This document shows, one piece after another, positions 34,310 to 44,452 of a stretch of 64,000 nucleotides of DNA. This stretch comes from Chelydra serpentina (taxonomy: Eukaryota; Chordata; Testudines; Chelydridae): positions 1,922,001-1,986,000 of the forward strand of contig JBAIAC010000057.1 of the NCBI GenBank assembly GCA_037349315.1. Reading direction: 5' to 3'. Position numbers and translations under genes: made by a program. The notes beneath the pieces are model-generated. The model saw only the letters and a program-made list of their open reading frames with translations. It searched no databases and was not told the origin of the DNA. Every line of letters begins with the position of its first letter. Position 1 is the stretch's first letter.

Positions 34310-34902
34310 GGCTTTGTCTTCGCGGACACAAAGGTGTTCTGGTTTGGTTTATTTACAGCGAGGTAAACTGACATGATAATTATCGCACTGTAAAATCCTG
34401 AGTGTAGACAAATGGAGCGTTTACCGCGAAGTAGCTAGGTGAAGTCAGCACTATTTGCCCACCCAGTGTTGACCTCCCCCAGGGCCGGTGCAAGGAAGTT
34501 TCGCACCCTAGGTGAAACTTCCTTGCACCAGCCCTGCCCCCCCCCCCCGCCCAGATAATGCCACTCCGCCCCACGGCAGCCAGCTTCCCGCCCCTCATGG
34601 TGGCTCCCTACCCCCCCCCCCCCCGCGGGCCATGGCAGCCGGATCCCCACCCCCCCACAGGCCACGGCAGCTTGGCCCCGCTCCTGTGGCGCCTCCCCAG
34701 CTCCCGGCTCCACGCTCAGCCACGGAGCCGGGAGGCAGGAGGCAGCCACCTGCCGCCCCCAAAATCCTGGCACCCTAGGCGACCGCCTAGGGTCGCCTAG
34801 TGGGAGCACCGGCCCTGACCTCCCCTACTTTCCCTGGCAGTAAAACTAAAGTGCCTGGTCTCCATTGTTTTTACATCTCGTTTGGTGTGTGACGACATAG
34901 CC
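34310..34902. mobile_element. Harbinger-like element inside L2, itself split by hAT
   Basis: The ends are GGCTTTGTCTTCGCGG and the complement of GGCTATGTCGTCACAC. The flanks are TTA (34307-34309) and TCA (34903-34905), a decayed 3-base TWA duplication. Its position inside an otherwise continuous L2 confirms the boundaries. Without the hAT insertion it is about 247 bases. No transposase. Confidence 0.75.
34480..34817. mobile_element. hAT non-autonomous element inside Harbinger-like element
   Basis: A perfect 8-base target duplication ACCTCCCC (34472-34479 and 34818-34825) flanks ends CAGGGCCGGTGC and the complement CAGGGCCGGTGC, a perfect 12-base match. The left side folds: GGTGCAAGGAAGTTTC (34487-34502) pairs perfectly with 34514-34529. 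A right hairpin of CTAGGCGACCGCCTAG lies near 34776. Two C runs (34537-34548, 34611-34624) may be length-variable. Confidence 0.9.
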
Positions 34903-35250
34903 TCAGATCGCAAGCTCTGTGGGACGGGCACCATTGTTTTGTCCTGCACAGTGCCCAGCACAGTGGGGTCCTGGCTCATCATGAGGCCTCCTAGGAGCTA
35001 CCACCATGCAAATAATAATAAAGCCATGCTGAGCTAGCTGCCACAGAGGCCATGTTCCTTTGCATATGGGTCAGAAAAGTGGTCTTGAGACAGACAATCT
35101 GTTGTGGAAAACCAAGAGATGGTCCCTGAAAGATTTAGGGAAAATAAAACATCGGGGCCCTGTGTAAGTGGTTGTGTCCAGAAGAATCAGTTGCATGTGT
35201 GAAAAGGCAGTAATATGTATTCCAAAAATACATGCGCTACCAGAAGCAAA

Positions 35251-35446
35251 TACGACAAAGGGTCCTGTGGCACCTTATAGACTAACAGAGGTATTGGAGC
35301 ATAAGCTTTCACAAGCTTGCATCCAACGAAGTGGGTATTCACCCATGAAAGCTTATGCTCCAATACGTCTGTCAGTCTATAAGGTGCCACAGGACCCTTT
35401 GTCGCTTCTACAGATCCAGACTAACACGGCTACCCCTCTGATACTT
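35251..35446. mobile_element. Foldback Penelope-like insertion
   Basis: Two copies of the PLE 3' end in opposite orientation: about 35254-35311 (minus) and 35348-35405 (plus) pair at 56 of 58 positions. The plus arm carries the full terminal tail to CCCCTCTGATACTT; the minus arm lacks it. The whole is flanked by a 10-base duplication CAGAAGCAAA (35241-35250 and 35447-35456), so the inverted pair entered as one event. Confidence 0.85.
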
Positions 35447-35456
35447 CAGAAGCAAA

Positions 35457-36238
35457 CAGTAATCCAACTGAGAAGTGGGTTGATAGCCAATTAAAGGCTA
35501 AACAGTGGCATCATCCAATCACTAACCACCAGGAAACGTGCCTTGAAAGTTTTAGACTCCAAGACCATCCTACCTTTGTGGCTTTGAAAGGAAGGGAGGG
35601 GAAGCAATCTGCATTTTGAACAGCCTACGGAAGAGAAGCCCAGCTTGAGACAAGCCAGATAATCAAGACAAAACTTCCACTGCGGATGTTTGACTGATAA
35701 TCTGAAGAAGAAAGAATGTTTATTCCCTGGCCTCTCCCCTGAAATGGTTGGAGGCATTCCAAAGATGCAAGCTGGACTTGAAACAAAGCCAAAATAGAGT
35801 GAGTAAATTAGTAGGGGGGATTTCATTTAAAAAAAGTTATGCTGTTATGATTCTGACTGGCAGAGGATAATGCTGTAGCTGAAAGTCCTGCAAGAGTCAG
35901 TGGATCAAAGCTACCATAAGAATAACTCTAAGAACCTTCCTCTACCAGAAGGTGGCTCAAAGCTTGCAAGGTGAGACAGCTGTGTTCCTTTTCCCTGACC
36001 TCTAGCACGCACTGATTACAGGTAACTCTAAGCATAAATAAATGACCTCCTGATGGAATGTCTTAAAAAGGTGACCAAGGCTCATCACAGGGGAATCGAC
36101 TCCAATACAATCATAGGGCGCAGGCGCTATCCAGAGCTTGAAAGGCCCAGATTATTAGGACTGAAGCAGAACTGGTATTCTGGAGACCTCGTAATGTGAA
36201 TCTCTAACTGGGATTCAAAAAGCAGGAGGGCGGGGCAC
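35457..36238. other. Single-copy stretch, no gene seen
   Basis: No gene recognised; a 111-codon minus-strand frame (35491-35826) has no domain I know. Confidence 0.4.
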
Positions 36239-36265
36239 TGGTGGTGGTGGTGGGGGGGGGGGGGG
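36239..36265 (+). repeat. (TGG)n followed by G run
   Basis: Four GGT units followed by a 14-base G run. Likely length-polymorphic and G-quadruplex-forming. Confidence 0.85.
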
Positions 36266-36279
36266 ACCATGGTTTTGAT

Positions 36280-36518
36280 TGGGAGAGGACCCTGGGCTGC
36301 AACTCAGGAAATTTCTGGCTCTGCCACTGATCTACTATGCGGCCTTGGGTAAGGGCAAGTCCTGTGCCTCTGTTTCCCCTCCCAACCGTCTCTGTTTAGC
36401 CTGTAAGCTATCCAGGGTAGAGACTGGCACTTACAATGAGTTTGTAGAGTGCCTAGAACCACGGAGCCCTGAAGCTTGCTGAGGCCTCTGGGCACGTCAT
36501 AAAAATAATGAGAGCGAG
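36280..36518 (+). repeat. MIR-type SINE
   Basis: GGCTCTGCCACTGATCTACT, GGCCTTGGGTAAGGGCAAGT, CTGTGCCTCTGTTTCCCC, then a tail with TGTAAGCTATCCAGGGTAGA and AGAGTGCCTAGAACCACGGA. Confidence 0.8.
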
Positions 36519-36564
36519 AGAAAGTCAGAGGGACATGTGCTTAGAATTCTCCTCGGGAGTCCAG

Positions 36565-36690
36565 GGCCTTGTCTACAATGGATTTTTTAGCCACCATGTC
36601 CTAGGATGGACATGGTTTAAACTGGTGCAGTGCAGCTTGCGCTCATGCCTAGTGTCTCCACTTCTTTGTGACTTGGCCATCTGGAGACGG
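36565..36690. mobile_element. Possible Harbinger-like fragment
   Basis: Starts GGGCCTTGTCTACAATGG, like the ends at 34310 and 12355. No matching right end before the CR1 element that follows. Low certainty. Confidence 0.35.
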
Positions 36691-36695
36691 AGAAG

Positions 36696-37369
36696 ATCTT
36701 ATTGCCCTTTTATACATCCAGGGTGCGCCCACATCTTGAATACCGCGTGCAGACGTGGTCTCCTCATCTCAAAAAAGATCTACTGGCATTAGAAAAGGTT
36801 CAGAGAAGGGCAACTAAAATGATGAGGGGTTTGGAATGGGTCCCATATGAGGAGAGATTAAAGAGGCTAGGACTTTTCAGCTTGGAAAAGAGGAGACTAA
36901 GGGAGGATATGATAGAGGTCTATAAAATCAGGAGTGGTGTGGAGAAAGTGAATAAGGAAAAGTTATTTACTTGTTCCCATAACAGAAGAACTGGGCCACC
37001 AAATGAAATTAATGGGCAGCAGGTTTAAAACAAATAAAAGGAAGTTCTTCTTCACACAGCGCACAGTCAACCTGTGGAACTCCTTGCCTGAGGAGGTTGT
37101 GAAGGCTAGAACTATAACAGGGTTTAAAAGAGAACTAGATAAATTCATGGAGGTTAAGTCCATTAATGGCTATTAGCCAGGATGGGTAAGGAATGGTGTC
37201 CCTAGCCTCTGTTTGTCAGAGGGGGGTGCTGGATGGCAGGAGAGAGATCACTTGATCATTACCTGTTAGGTTCACACCCTCTGGGGCACCTGGCATTGGC
37301 CATTGTCAGCAGACAGGAGACTGGGCTGGATGGACCTTTGGTCTGACCCAGTACAGTATGTTCTTATGG
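36696..37369 (+). mobile_element. CR1 LINE 3' end, with ORF2 end and 3' UTR
   Basis: 5'-truncated CR1. The left part is the end of ORF2; the 3' UTR starts after 37176 and carries GCACCTGGCATTGGCCATTG, GACTGGGCTGGATGGACCTT and the end GTATGTTCTTATGG. Its UTR is the same subfamily as the minus-strand element at 21631. Confidence 0.9.
36700..37176 (+). pseudogene. CR1 ORF2 C-terminal remnant
   Basis: The first frame (36702-37028) reads LEKVQRRATKMMRGL, YEERLKRLGLFSLEKRRLR and DMIEVYKIRSGVEK, the conserved C-terminal domain after reverse transcriptase in CR1 LINEs. A frameshift around 36990-37010 moves the frame; the rest reads RKFFFTQRTVNLWNSLPEEV and ends KSINGY before a stop at 37174. The enzyme core (endonuclease and RT catalytic blocks) is missing through 5' truncation, so no activity is possible. 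Confidence 0.85.
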
Positions 37370-37375
37370 TTGTTC

Positions 37376-38044
37376 TGTAGGCTTGAGCTGGCAGCATCTC
37401 AAGGGCATGCCCGTATTGTGCCCATGGCCGAGTGCGTGGAGACAACCACATCTGCAGGATGGAGACGAGGTCATGGAGCATCACTGTTTGTTTTCCAAGT
37501 CAGGTGCTGAGAAGGAAATGGGTCATGCTGGCTTCCTGGTGCAGGTAACCAGAACACATTTACTTTCCTATCCCCTCAGGGATTGCTCACATCCATTCTG
37601 TGCGTGGTTGGTAAAGCTGGCATTATACATCCTTTAAGCTCTGAATTAAGGGGAGAGCAACCTGTGTTGATACATCTAACAACAGCTTAGCTAGAGATAG
37701 CAGCAGCTGAACACCAGCTTTGCCTGAGAGTTTCAACCCATTAAGCTCAATACACTTCCTCCCATTATCGGTTTAGCATTGTTGATTAGAAATGTGGTTT
37801 TTTTACCCCTGGCTAGCTGAGCTCCTTAATAATAGCCTTGTTTTCTTTGCTTCATCTGAGCTGCTTGTTAACCCTTAAATAGTTAACCCTTCGTGTTGTC
37901 ATTTCAACAGAAAAATAGGTGAACTGAAAATATTTGCCCTCTTAGCTCCATAGCCACTCCTCATTCTCTACCAATGTCACCCACTAGCACTATCCAGGAT
38001 ACAGTTAACACCTGGGTTCAATTCCGGCTTCCGTGAAGAAATTA
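37376..38044. other. Single-copy stretch, no gene seen
   Basis: 37383-37560 is a short open frame ending at a CAGGTAACC donor-like site, but it has no domain and no acceptor I trust. 37660-37960 is AT-rich and repeat-free, with several TTAACCC motifs. Confidence 0.4.
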
Positions 38045-38265
38045 CTGGTGTTGGCAACTCATAATTTTTACTGCAGTATTCCCAGCATTTGGTGTTTTTC
38101 TTAAAGGCTCGGCTGCTGAAGGTTTGGGATTAGGAGAGAATCTCAGAACTCATTAAAAAAAACGGGGGAGAATATTTCTGGTTGGGGAGAAAATCTTGAA
38201 AATGCCACCCAAGTGCTAGCTAAAGGCTCAAAAACCACAAGACAAAGTCAAAGAACCTGTTGAGA
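38045..38265. repeat. MITE-like repeat with GTTGGCAAC end
   Basis: Starts GGTGTTGGCAACTCATAATT, then CCAGCATTTGGTGTTTTTCT and GAGAATCTCAGAACTC. It is related in order and orientation to 61310-61600. Complete copies in reptile genomes, as I remember them, end GAGGTTGGCAACAC; that end is missing here. Confidence 0.5.
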
Positions 38266-38389
38266 CCCGTATGCACATGCCCAAGCGCTCAATGTTCCGA
38301 CAGAGGAAGTGTTTTCAGGATCAGATCCTAAAGGAAATAAGTACAGCTAAAGAGCTACCAGGCATCATTCCCTAGGACTTATCTGCTCA

Positions 38390-38520
38390 TTCATAGATTC
38401 CAATGCCAGAAGAGACCATTGTGATCATCTAGTCTGACCTCCTGCATAACACAGGCCAGAGAAATTCCTCTTGATTATCCTGAAACTATTTGCCTCCAGG
38501 ACTGTCAGCAGCTGATTTTC
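38390..38520 (-). mobile_element. CR1 LINE 3' end fragment
   Basis: Plus strand: TTCATAGATTCCAATGCCAG, AGAGACCATTGTGATCATCT, AGTCTGACCTCCTGCATAAC, ACAGGCCAGAGAAATTCCTC. Typical CR1 3' UTR, minus orientation. Confidence 0.85.
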
Positions 38521-38807
38521 CTTTTGACCATATCGGTGACTATCTTCAGCCACAGCGAAAGCGATAGGCCTCTGAATAGCTTCTCTCCCATTCCCACAAG
38601 CTCCAAATAACCATACATCTTGGAATAAGACTGACCAACTCACTTAGTTTTCTGCAGACATTCCTGTGGGCTTGCAGATGAGACTTGGACTGAGGAAGAG
38701 TTTATCACAGCAGTGTATGCGATAAGGAAGTGCAAGGCAACATGCAAGACCTTTTAAATCAAGGATCCCATCGTCATTTTTAGAAATAATGGAAGCTCTG
38801 TTAGATA

Positions 38808-38946
38808 ATCTAGAGGTAGGTATTATACCCATTTCATAGATGGGTGAACAGAGTGGTTACATGACTTATCAGTAACACAGAGTGGCAGACGCAGGAATAG
38901 AACTCCGGGAGTCCTGACGACCAGTCCTCTGCTCTAACTACGAGAT
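38808..38946 (-). repeat. MIR-type SINE
   Basis: TCTAGAGGTAGGTATTATAC, ATTTCATAGATGGGTGAACA, GACTTATCAGTAACACAGAG, CGGGAGTCCTGACGACCAGT and GCTCTAACTACGAGATCACT: reverse MIR order. Confidence 0.8.
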
Positions 38947-39536
38947 CACTTCACAGTGGCAAGTGTAGCCTGTTACTATGCAATGGCTCCAAGGCATAAA
39001 ATGGAGTTTATCCGCCCAAAATGTTACATTTCTCGGTTCAAAGAGGTCCCAACTCCATAGTAAATACATTGAGTAACCCTCTTCCTGCCACACACACTTT
39101 ACAAACTGCCATGATACATATTTATACGATTTAGATTTTAAGTCTCCAAATAGCCTCCTGCATAAATTACACACATTTGGAAAATTGTGCAAACACATAT
39201 TGTCATGGCTGGCTATGGCAGCTCCTTTCTCTGTTACAGTACAATAAATAATACATGTTTGCAAAATTACCTGAATATGTATTTCCCAATTTGCATGCGC
39301 CTCAGCAGTGCTGCTTCCATAAACATCGAGAAGAACTCACTTCCCTGCTAGGGTTTTCATCGCTTATTAAAGAAAAAAGAATCAAAGCACAAAGCGTATG
39401 TCCAGATAATAAGACTTTGACTTTAACTCCTCCCTACCCCACAGCAAAGAAAGTCTATATCAAGCTGAAATACAGTCACCCAGGCTCAAGAGAATGGGCT
39501 AAGGATTGCAGGGCTCCTGGGACCACATGTGACCTT
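38947..39536. other. Single-copy stretch, no gene seen
   Basis: AT-rich and repeat-free, with TTTGCATGC near 39290 and TACAATAAATAATACATG near 39239. Two frames of 107-108 codons on opposite strands carry no domain. Confidence 0.35.
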
Positions 39537-39547
39537 GGTAATAGTGA

Positions 39548-39646
39548 AAATAAGAAAGAAAAACTTGTAGCACCTTAGAGACTAACAAATTTATTTCAGC
39601 ATAAGCTTTCGTGGGTTAGTACCCACTTCATCAGATGCATAATAGT
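39548..39646 (-). mobile_element. Penelope-like 3' fragment, other subfamily
   Basis: Plus strand: AAACTTGTAGCACCTTAGAG, ACTAACAAATTTATTTCAGC, ATAAGCTTTCGTGGGTTAGT, ACCCACTTCATCAGATGCAT. It is flanked by an 11-base duplication GGTAATAGTGA (39537-39547 and 39647-39657); a further copy GGTAATAGTGATG follows at 39659. It differs from the 24495 subfamily in the sequence before the ATAAGCTTTCGTGGG core. Confidence 0.8.
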
Positions 39647-39671
39647 GGTAATAGTGATGGTAATAGTGATG

Positions 39672-41164
39672 CTCATTTAACCCGGGCACTGGAAGCTCAC
39701 GTTTCGCTTTGCTTCGCCCATTACTGAATTCAATGGCACTGCACAGGAGCTCCGTCAGGGCAGAACCTGGCTCTGGTTTTCTGGACACTGGTAAAAGTCA
39801 GTGTCCACAAGCAGAATGAGGGTCTGTGTAATTGCTTAGACCAGACAGTCTCCCTGGCACACCTGCCACATTAATCCCCACCAACACTGCTAAATGCTTT
39901 CTTCCCATAGACTATATCCCTCTGCCTCGTCCTTCTACTCAGAGAGAGCTTGGAGAATTTCCCTGCCTCAGGTGTTTGTGATCATATGCTGTTGCCAAGG
40001 AAACACCACATCCTAAGACTAGAGTCTGGCAAGTAAAAGAAGAGAGGGCTGGTTTGGGTTTGGTGCATGCTTGCCCTGTTTGTTTGGATCTTATCGTGTG
40101 CAAAGACATATCTGCACTTTTTAACCCTTCCTGGGCATTGTTTTGGGGTGTAGGGCACAGCTTTCCACCCAGCGGTTGCCAATGGGACTGCTCACCCGCT
40201 CAAAGCTAAGCGCATGCTTACGGGCATTGCTGCACTATGGCCTTGAAAGGCCTTGCTGTGGTGAACATCACCCTTAATGGTTCAGGATCTGACATGCTTT
40301 ACATTTTTCTTCTACACAAGAAAAAAAACAGCTTTGTTTGATGCTTTCAAATGGCTGTGACAGGTCGTTTGAGTTGTACATAGCAACAAAATGCTTCTGG
40401 GATACACTTCAAGGGTCAGCTTCTGCTTTCAGGGACCAGCCTATAAAATCTATAATGTGTATGGGAAGAGAGTGTATAATTAGAAGGAAACGCTTTTGAC
40501 CAACTAATGAGTAGCAAGTAATAGCTACTATTAACTATGCATCAATGAGGCCACTTCCAAAAACTGGGAAAGACGTTGCAGCATGGTGAGGTACTTCGAA
40601 AATCTCCAGGACGGAGCTTGGTCCTTCCTAAAGTCATTTTAAGAAGCCTCTTCTGCAGAACTAAAGGGATGAACATGCACTGATCCTGAGCTACATCTCA
40701 TGGCTGTTACAGCCCAGCCATGGAGCTGCACTAACATGTCACAGGGGCAACGGGTAGCTCCAGGACCCGGCTCTGCACCTTCGTACAGTGTCCCCACACT
40801 GCAGTTTGGCAGACCGTGAGGACCTGGGCTCCCACACGCTGCCTGTCAGAATACTTCCATCTCCTCTGGCCCTTAATAGCCATCTTCCAATTACCTCGCA
40901 ACAAAGAGAAACAGGGCAGGGTGTGAGTGGTCAATTATTCTGTTCATTTCGAATTCTTGATGAATGCCACATTATGTTAATAACATTAATTATTCATTGA
41001 TCGATGAAGCATGTGTATAACGGAGGAGAAGTCTCTCCAGCGGGGAGGAAGAGCTGGAGAGTTTTAGAGTGTTTATTCATGGCTGGGCCAGAGGTAACTA
41101 TTTCAGGGATTTCCATTCTGTCCCATTCCAGGGTGCAATCCAGACCAGTGAGGGGTTGTGTCAT
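39672..41164. other. Single-copy stretch, no gene seen
   Basis: No gene or repeat recognised. 40460-40560 is AT-rich with GTATAATTAGAAGG and is repeat-free. Confidence 0.4.
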
Positions 41165-41392
41165 CTGGGGGGTCTCAGTGCATTTTACAAATGTTAACTA
41201 ACAAAACCTCTCAAAACACCATTGTCCATCCCACTTTCAACTACAGCACAGGATGGGTGCGTCCAAGTGTAACGCAATCCATGCGAGTCCATGAGGTCAC
41301 CCAGAAACTCGACGGCATAGCCAGGGATGGAATGTAGGAGTCCTGAATCCCAGTTGCTGGCCACTACTCTGGACTTCATCACTCAATGGTAT
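41165..41392 (-). repeat. MIR-type SINE, weak
   Basis: GGGGGGTCTCAGTGCATTTT, ACAAATGTTAACTAACAAAA, ATGAGGTCACCCAGAAACTC, GGAGTCCTGAATCCCAGTTG and GCCACTACTCTGGACTTC follow the reverse order of a reptile MIR, heavily diverged. Confidence 0.55.
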
Positions 41393-42164
41393 TTTCTAGC
41401 CCTGCTTGGCATTATTCCACGATAGTCTTTCTCCCCTTGCCGCTCCCAGTTGGTGGGATGCATGACCCTGGGGCAAATTAGTCCTTTAGTTGCACTCACA
41501 CAACCCCAGCTGGCCTCAGTGGGTAGCTGCAGGTAGGATTTGCATGCAGGACTCATCGTTAAACAGGCCTGCACATGCAGACGCGGAGCAGTTACTGCAG
41601 CCTGGTTTGAGCATTGCTTATTGCCTGGAGGAGCAGGACTGGAGCCTGCACACTTGCTGCGGTGCTGTCTCTAAGAGCAGCAGTCCTCCGCAGCCACGCG
41701 TCTACCGCTGCTGACTCCAGAACATGGGAAATTAAAGTCTAATTCCCACCGGTCTTGGTGGGGGCTTAAAACCTGCCAGGTGCAAAACTCCCCCCATTAC
41801 ACGGAAAATAAATGGAAGCATCGAAAAAACAACCTGGGCACTGGAAAGGGGGGAGGGGTGTACAGTAGAGGGAATGAGAGGGCATGTGTGCAAAATCCAG
41901 ATAAGAAAGCAAATCCAAGCTGGCTTTGTTATCAGCCCTTCCTATTTCTCCAGCGGGAACATGTAATTTTGTGCTGTAATAGCAAGGCTGGAGTGATTGC
42001 TGTCACATGTGAATGATACTGCTATAGCTTTCCTCCGGATAAGTCTCTAGACTGGAAATCCTGGAATCTGTTCTCTAGTTACCCCCAAGTTTGCCCAGCA
42101 CTTGTCTTAGCGCCTTCTTTTCTAGAGCACACAACTCTCTGAAGCACATCGCTGAGCTAAAGAA
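41393..42164. other. Single-copy stretch, no gene seen
   Basis: No gene recognised. Frames of 63-78 codons only. Confidence 0.4.
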
Positions 42165-42612
42165 TAATAGCATCCTGGCATTTTTGAGAGCCTTTCGCAA
42201 ATATTCTCATTTACCTTGCAGTACTTTGAGTCAGGCAAATACCATCCACGTTTGTACACATGGAGCATCCGAAGCAGAGAGGTTAAGGGATTTACATGTG
42301 GGCACAGAGGGAAATATTGCCAGAATCTAGGCCACAGTTCAGCAAAGCATTTAGGCATGTGCTTAAGTGGATCCTTATTCAGAACGCATGTATGTGCATG
42401 ATTACCTTTAAGCACATGGCATGACTCCAGTTAAGTCCGTGGCAAAACTCCAAGTGACTTCAGCAGTGACAGGATTTTACTCAGGGGACTTAATTATATG
42501 ATTAAGTGCTTTGCTGAACAGGGATGGACTGATGAGAAAGGGCCCAAGATTAGAAAACAGGAATTTCTGATCCTCATTACTCTGCTCATACCACTAAACC
42601 ACACCACTTTGG
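42165..42612 (-). repeat. MIR-type SINE interrupted by a MITE
   Basis: Left part 42165-42334 has GAGAGCCTTTCGCAAATATT, CCGAAGCAGAGAGGTTAAGG and AGAATCTAGGCC. Right part 42527-42612 has CAGGAATTTCTGATCCTCAT and TACTCTGCTCATACCACTAA. The two parts join as one MIR when 42335-42521 is removed. Confidence 0.65.
42335..42521. mobile_element. Foldback MITE with CAGCAAAGCA ends
   Basis: CAGTTCAGCAAAGCATTTAG at the left is mirrored by the complement of TTCAGCAAAGCACTTAAT at the right. The middle has CACATGGCATGACTCCAGTT and related mirrored motifs. About 187 bases; no coding. Class unknown; common in amniotes as I remember it. Confidence 0.65.
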
Positions 42613-44204
42613 ATGAAATTCTCTCACAAAAGGTATGCACACAGGAATGAGAATTATTACGAGCAGCACTATCACCGCAAACTCTTTCTCCTATTATAGT
42701 GTTTGGCCCTAGCAAGAACTAGACCAAAGTTGAAAAAACACCTCCCATTACATACCCTGATTTTCACTTGGCCATAATTTTCTCAAAAATCCCCCAGTGG
42801 ACTTAAACTTTCCATGATTGAGGTCTCCTTGTTTTGCTTTGGAAAGTTAGTGGAGAATCTGTTCAGCCATTCCTGGACAAGTGAAGCATGAAAATATAGA
42901 ACAAACATACATACAAAATATAGCATAGAAGTAGGTGGACTTTTAAATTCCATACCTCGCATATGACTAGATCAACAGGGAATGTATTTAATATATGTAT
43001 ATGGCACCTGTCTGGGGGTTGCTAAGAGAGGCCAGATACAAAATATGAAAAAAACAAAAACAAAACAACTTGCCAAATACTCACTTTGCTTTTTTTAAGA
43101 AAAAGGAAAAGTAAATTTTTAAGTGATTACGATTTTTTTTGGCATATGTAGTACAAGGGTCCTGATTTTGTTTAATTTTAAGTATGTGCTTAATTCCCAT
43201 TCATAGAATCATATACCACATCACAATTTATTAAATGCATGCATCTTGGAATGTTATGTGAGTTTCTGATTCAAGACAATTTTATAATACACCTATAAGT
43301 GGGAGCAGAATTAAGCTTGCAGTTTCAAGCTTAAAGCTGGATTTCCTGATTTTGTATACATTCCAAGCATATGAATGCACAATGAAGGCTTTTTACATAA
43401 AATAATGTGATAGGTAGATACAGAAATATATATTGTTGAAATAGATACAGACTTGCGAGATTACCGGGGTGTTTATTTTATCACTCAGAATTCCAAACGT
43501 GAAGTTACAATTTCAACATCCTAGAAAATAGCTTTTCTAAATATGTAGTAACTTCCCTTGTTCTGAAAAGAACAATGCACTGCATTTAGAAACACATTGG
43601 TATTTCATTTTATTTTTTTTTAAATCAAGATGCACACAGGTAGTAGTTCATTTTTAATGATGCCCTTTGGATAGTAGCTCTACCTTGTTACCATTTTGAA
43701 CATTCCATTTCATCTATGAAAAATAACGCTTTCAGCCCAGCTCTCCAAGTTCCGCAACTTTTGACTGATAGCAGGAAATTGAACTGCACTAAGCACACAT
43801 TAGAAAATCTGATAAATATTGTTTGGAAATATAATTGAGGTTTAACCGAAGCATGAGTTTTTCACTCCAAGGTAAAAATTTCTCCTGTTATTTATCAGGA
43901 ACAGATTTACTGTTACAAACAAGGATGACAGTTAAGATAAATGTTGACCTAAGTTGTGCTTTTTCTTGTAACCTGTAGCGCCTCCTTGTCTAAAAGTACT
44001 TAAGTCACCAGCGTGCACGTCTGTAGATAGAGCTGGGTGAACCCTCTGAACGTAATGTCTAATTGATTAGATATTTGCCCCACATTTTCAGGTTTAGAAG
44101 TGAACTAAGAGATGGATATTTAATCATTTTGCTTGATTTGAAATTATTGGAGAAATATTTGATCTAAGCTCATGAACAACCCATAGGCTACCAAGTCCAG
44201 CTAT
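42613..44204. other. AT-rich single-copy stretch
   Basis: About 1.6 kb without recognised repeats and almost without open frames. Many T/A runs. The candidate for a conserved or matrix-attachment-like region rests on composition only. Confidence 0.35.
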
Positions 44205-44452
44205 GGGTATGTCTACACTGCCGTCATAGGGTGTGACTGCAGCTGAGGTAGACATACCTGACCAACTTTAATCTAGCTGGGTCAGGTACTGGTAGCAGTT
44301 AATCCATGGCAGCATGGACTTCAGAGGGCTAGCCGCAAAGGTAAATACCAAGGTTTTGGGCAGGTTTGTAGAGCCTGCGCTGAATTGTGTGCCTTAACTG
44401 CTCCAGCACCTGAGCTAGCCACATTCACGTTGGCTCGAATATGTAGACACCA
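44205..44452. mobile_element. Harbinger-like (Chompy-like) element, diverged
   Basis: Left end GGGTATGTCTACACTGCC; right end is the complement of GGTGTCTACATATTCGAGCC. Interior has CTGAGCTAGCCACATTCACG. Target duplication not clear. Confidence 0.6.

Larger units (their letters stand above)
33830..35030 (+). mobile_element. L2 LINE 3' region, split in two
   Basis: Part 1 (33830-34309) has AGAATGCTCTTCCTTTCCTT, GTTTGCATGCACCTCACTGC, GTGTGCTGAGACTACAGCCT, GTAGCTACCTCTTGTCTTA. Part 2 (34903-35030) resumes with GATCGCAAGCTCTGTGGGA, AGTGCCCAGCACAGTGGGGT and an AAATAATAATAA end. The Harbinger-like element at 34310-34902 sits exactly between CTTA and the following CAGATCGCAAGC. No open frame survives. 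Confidence 0.75.

Noticed and set aside
34512..34800. Proline-rich frames of 80-88 codons
   Set aside because: They are C-run artefacts inside a hAT element with a defined target duplication.
37383..37637. Possible exon ending at CAGGTAACC
   Set aside because: A donor-like site alone is common; there is no domain, no trusted acceptor, and the sequence directly follows a CR1 end.
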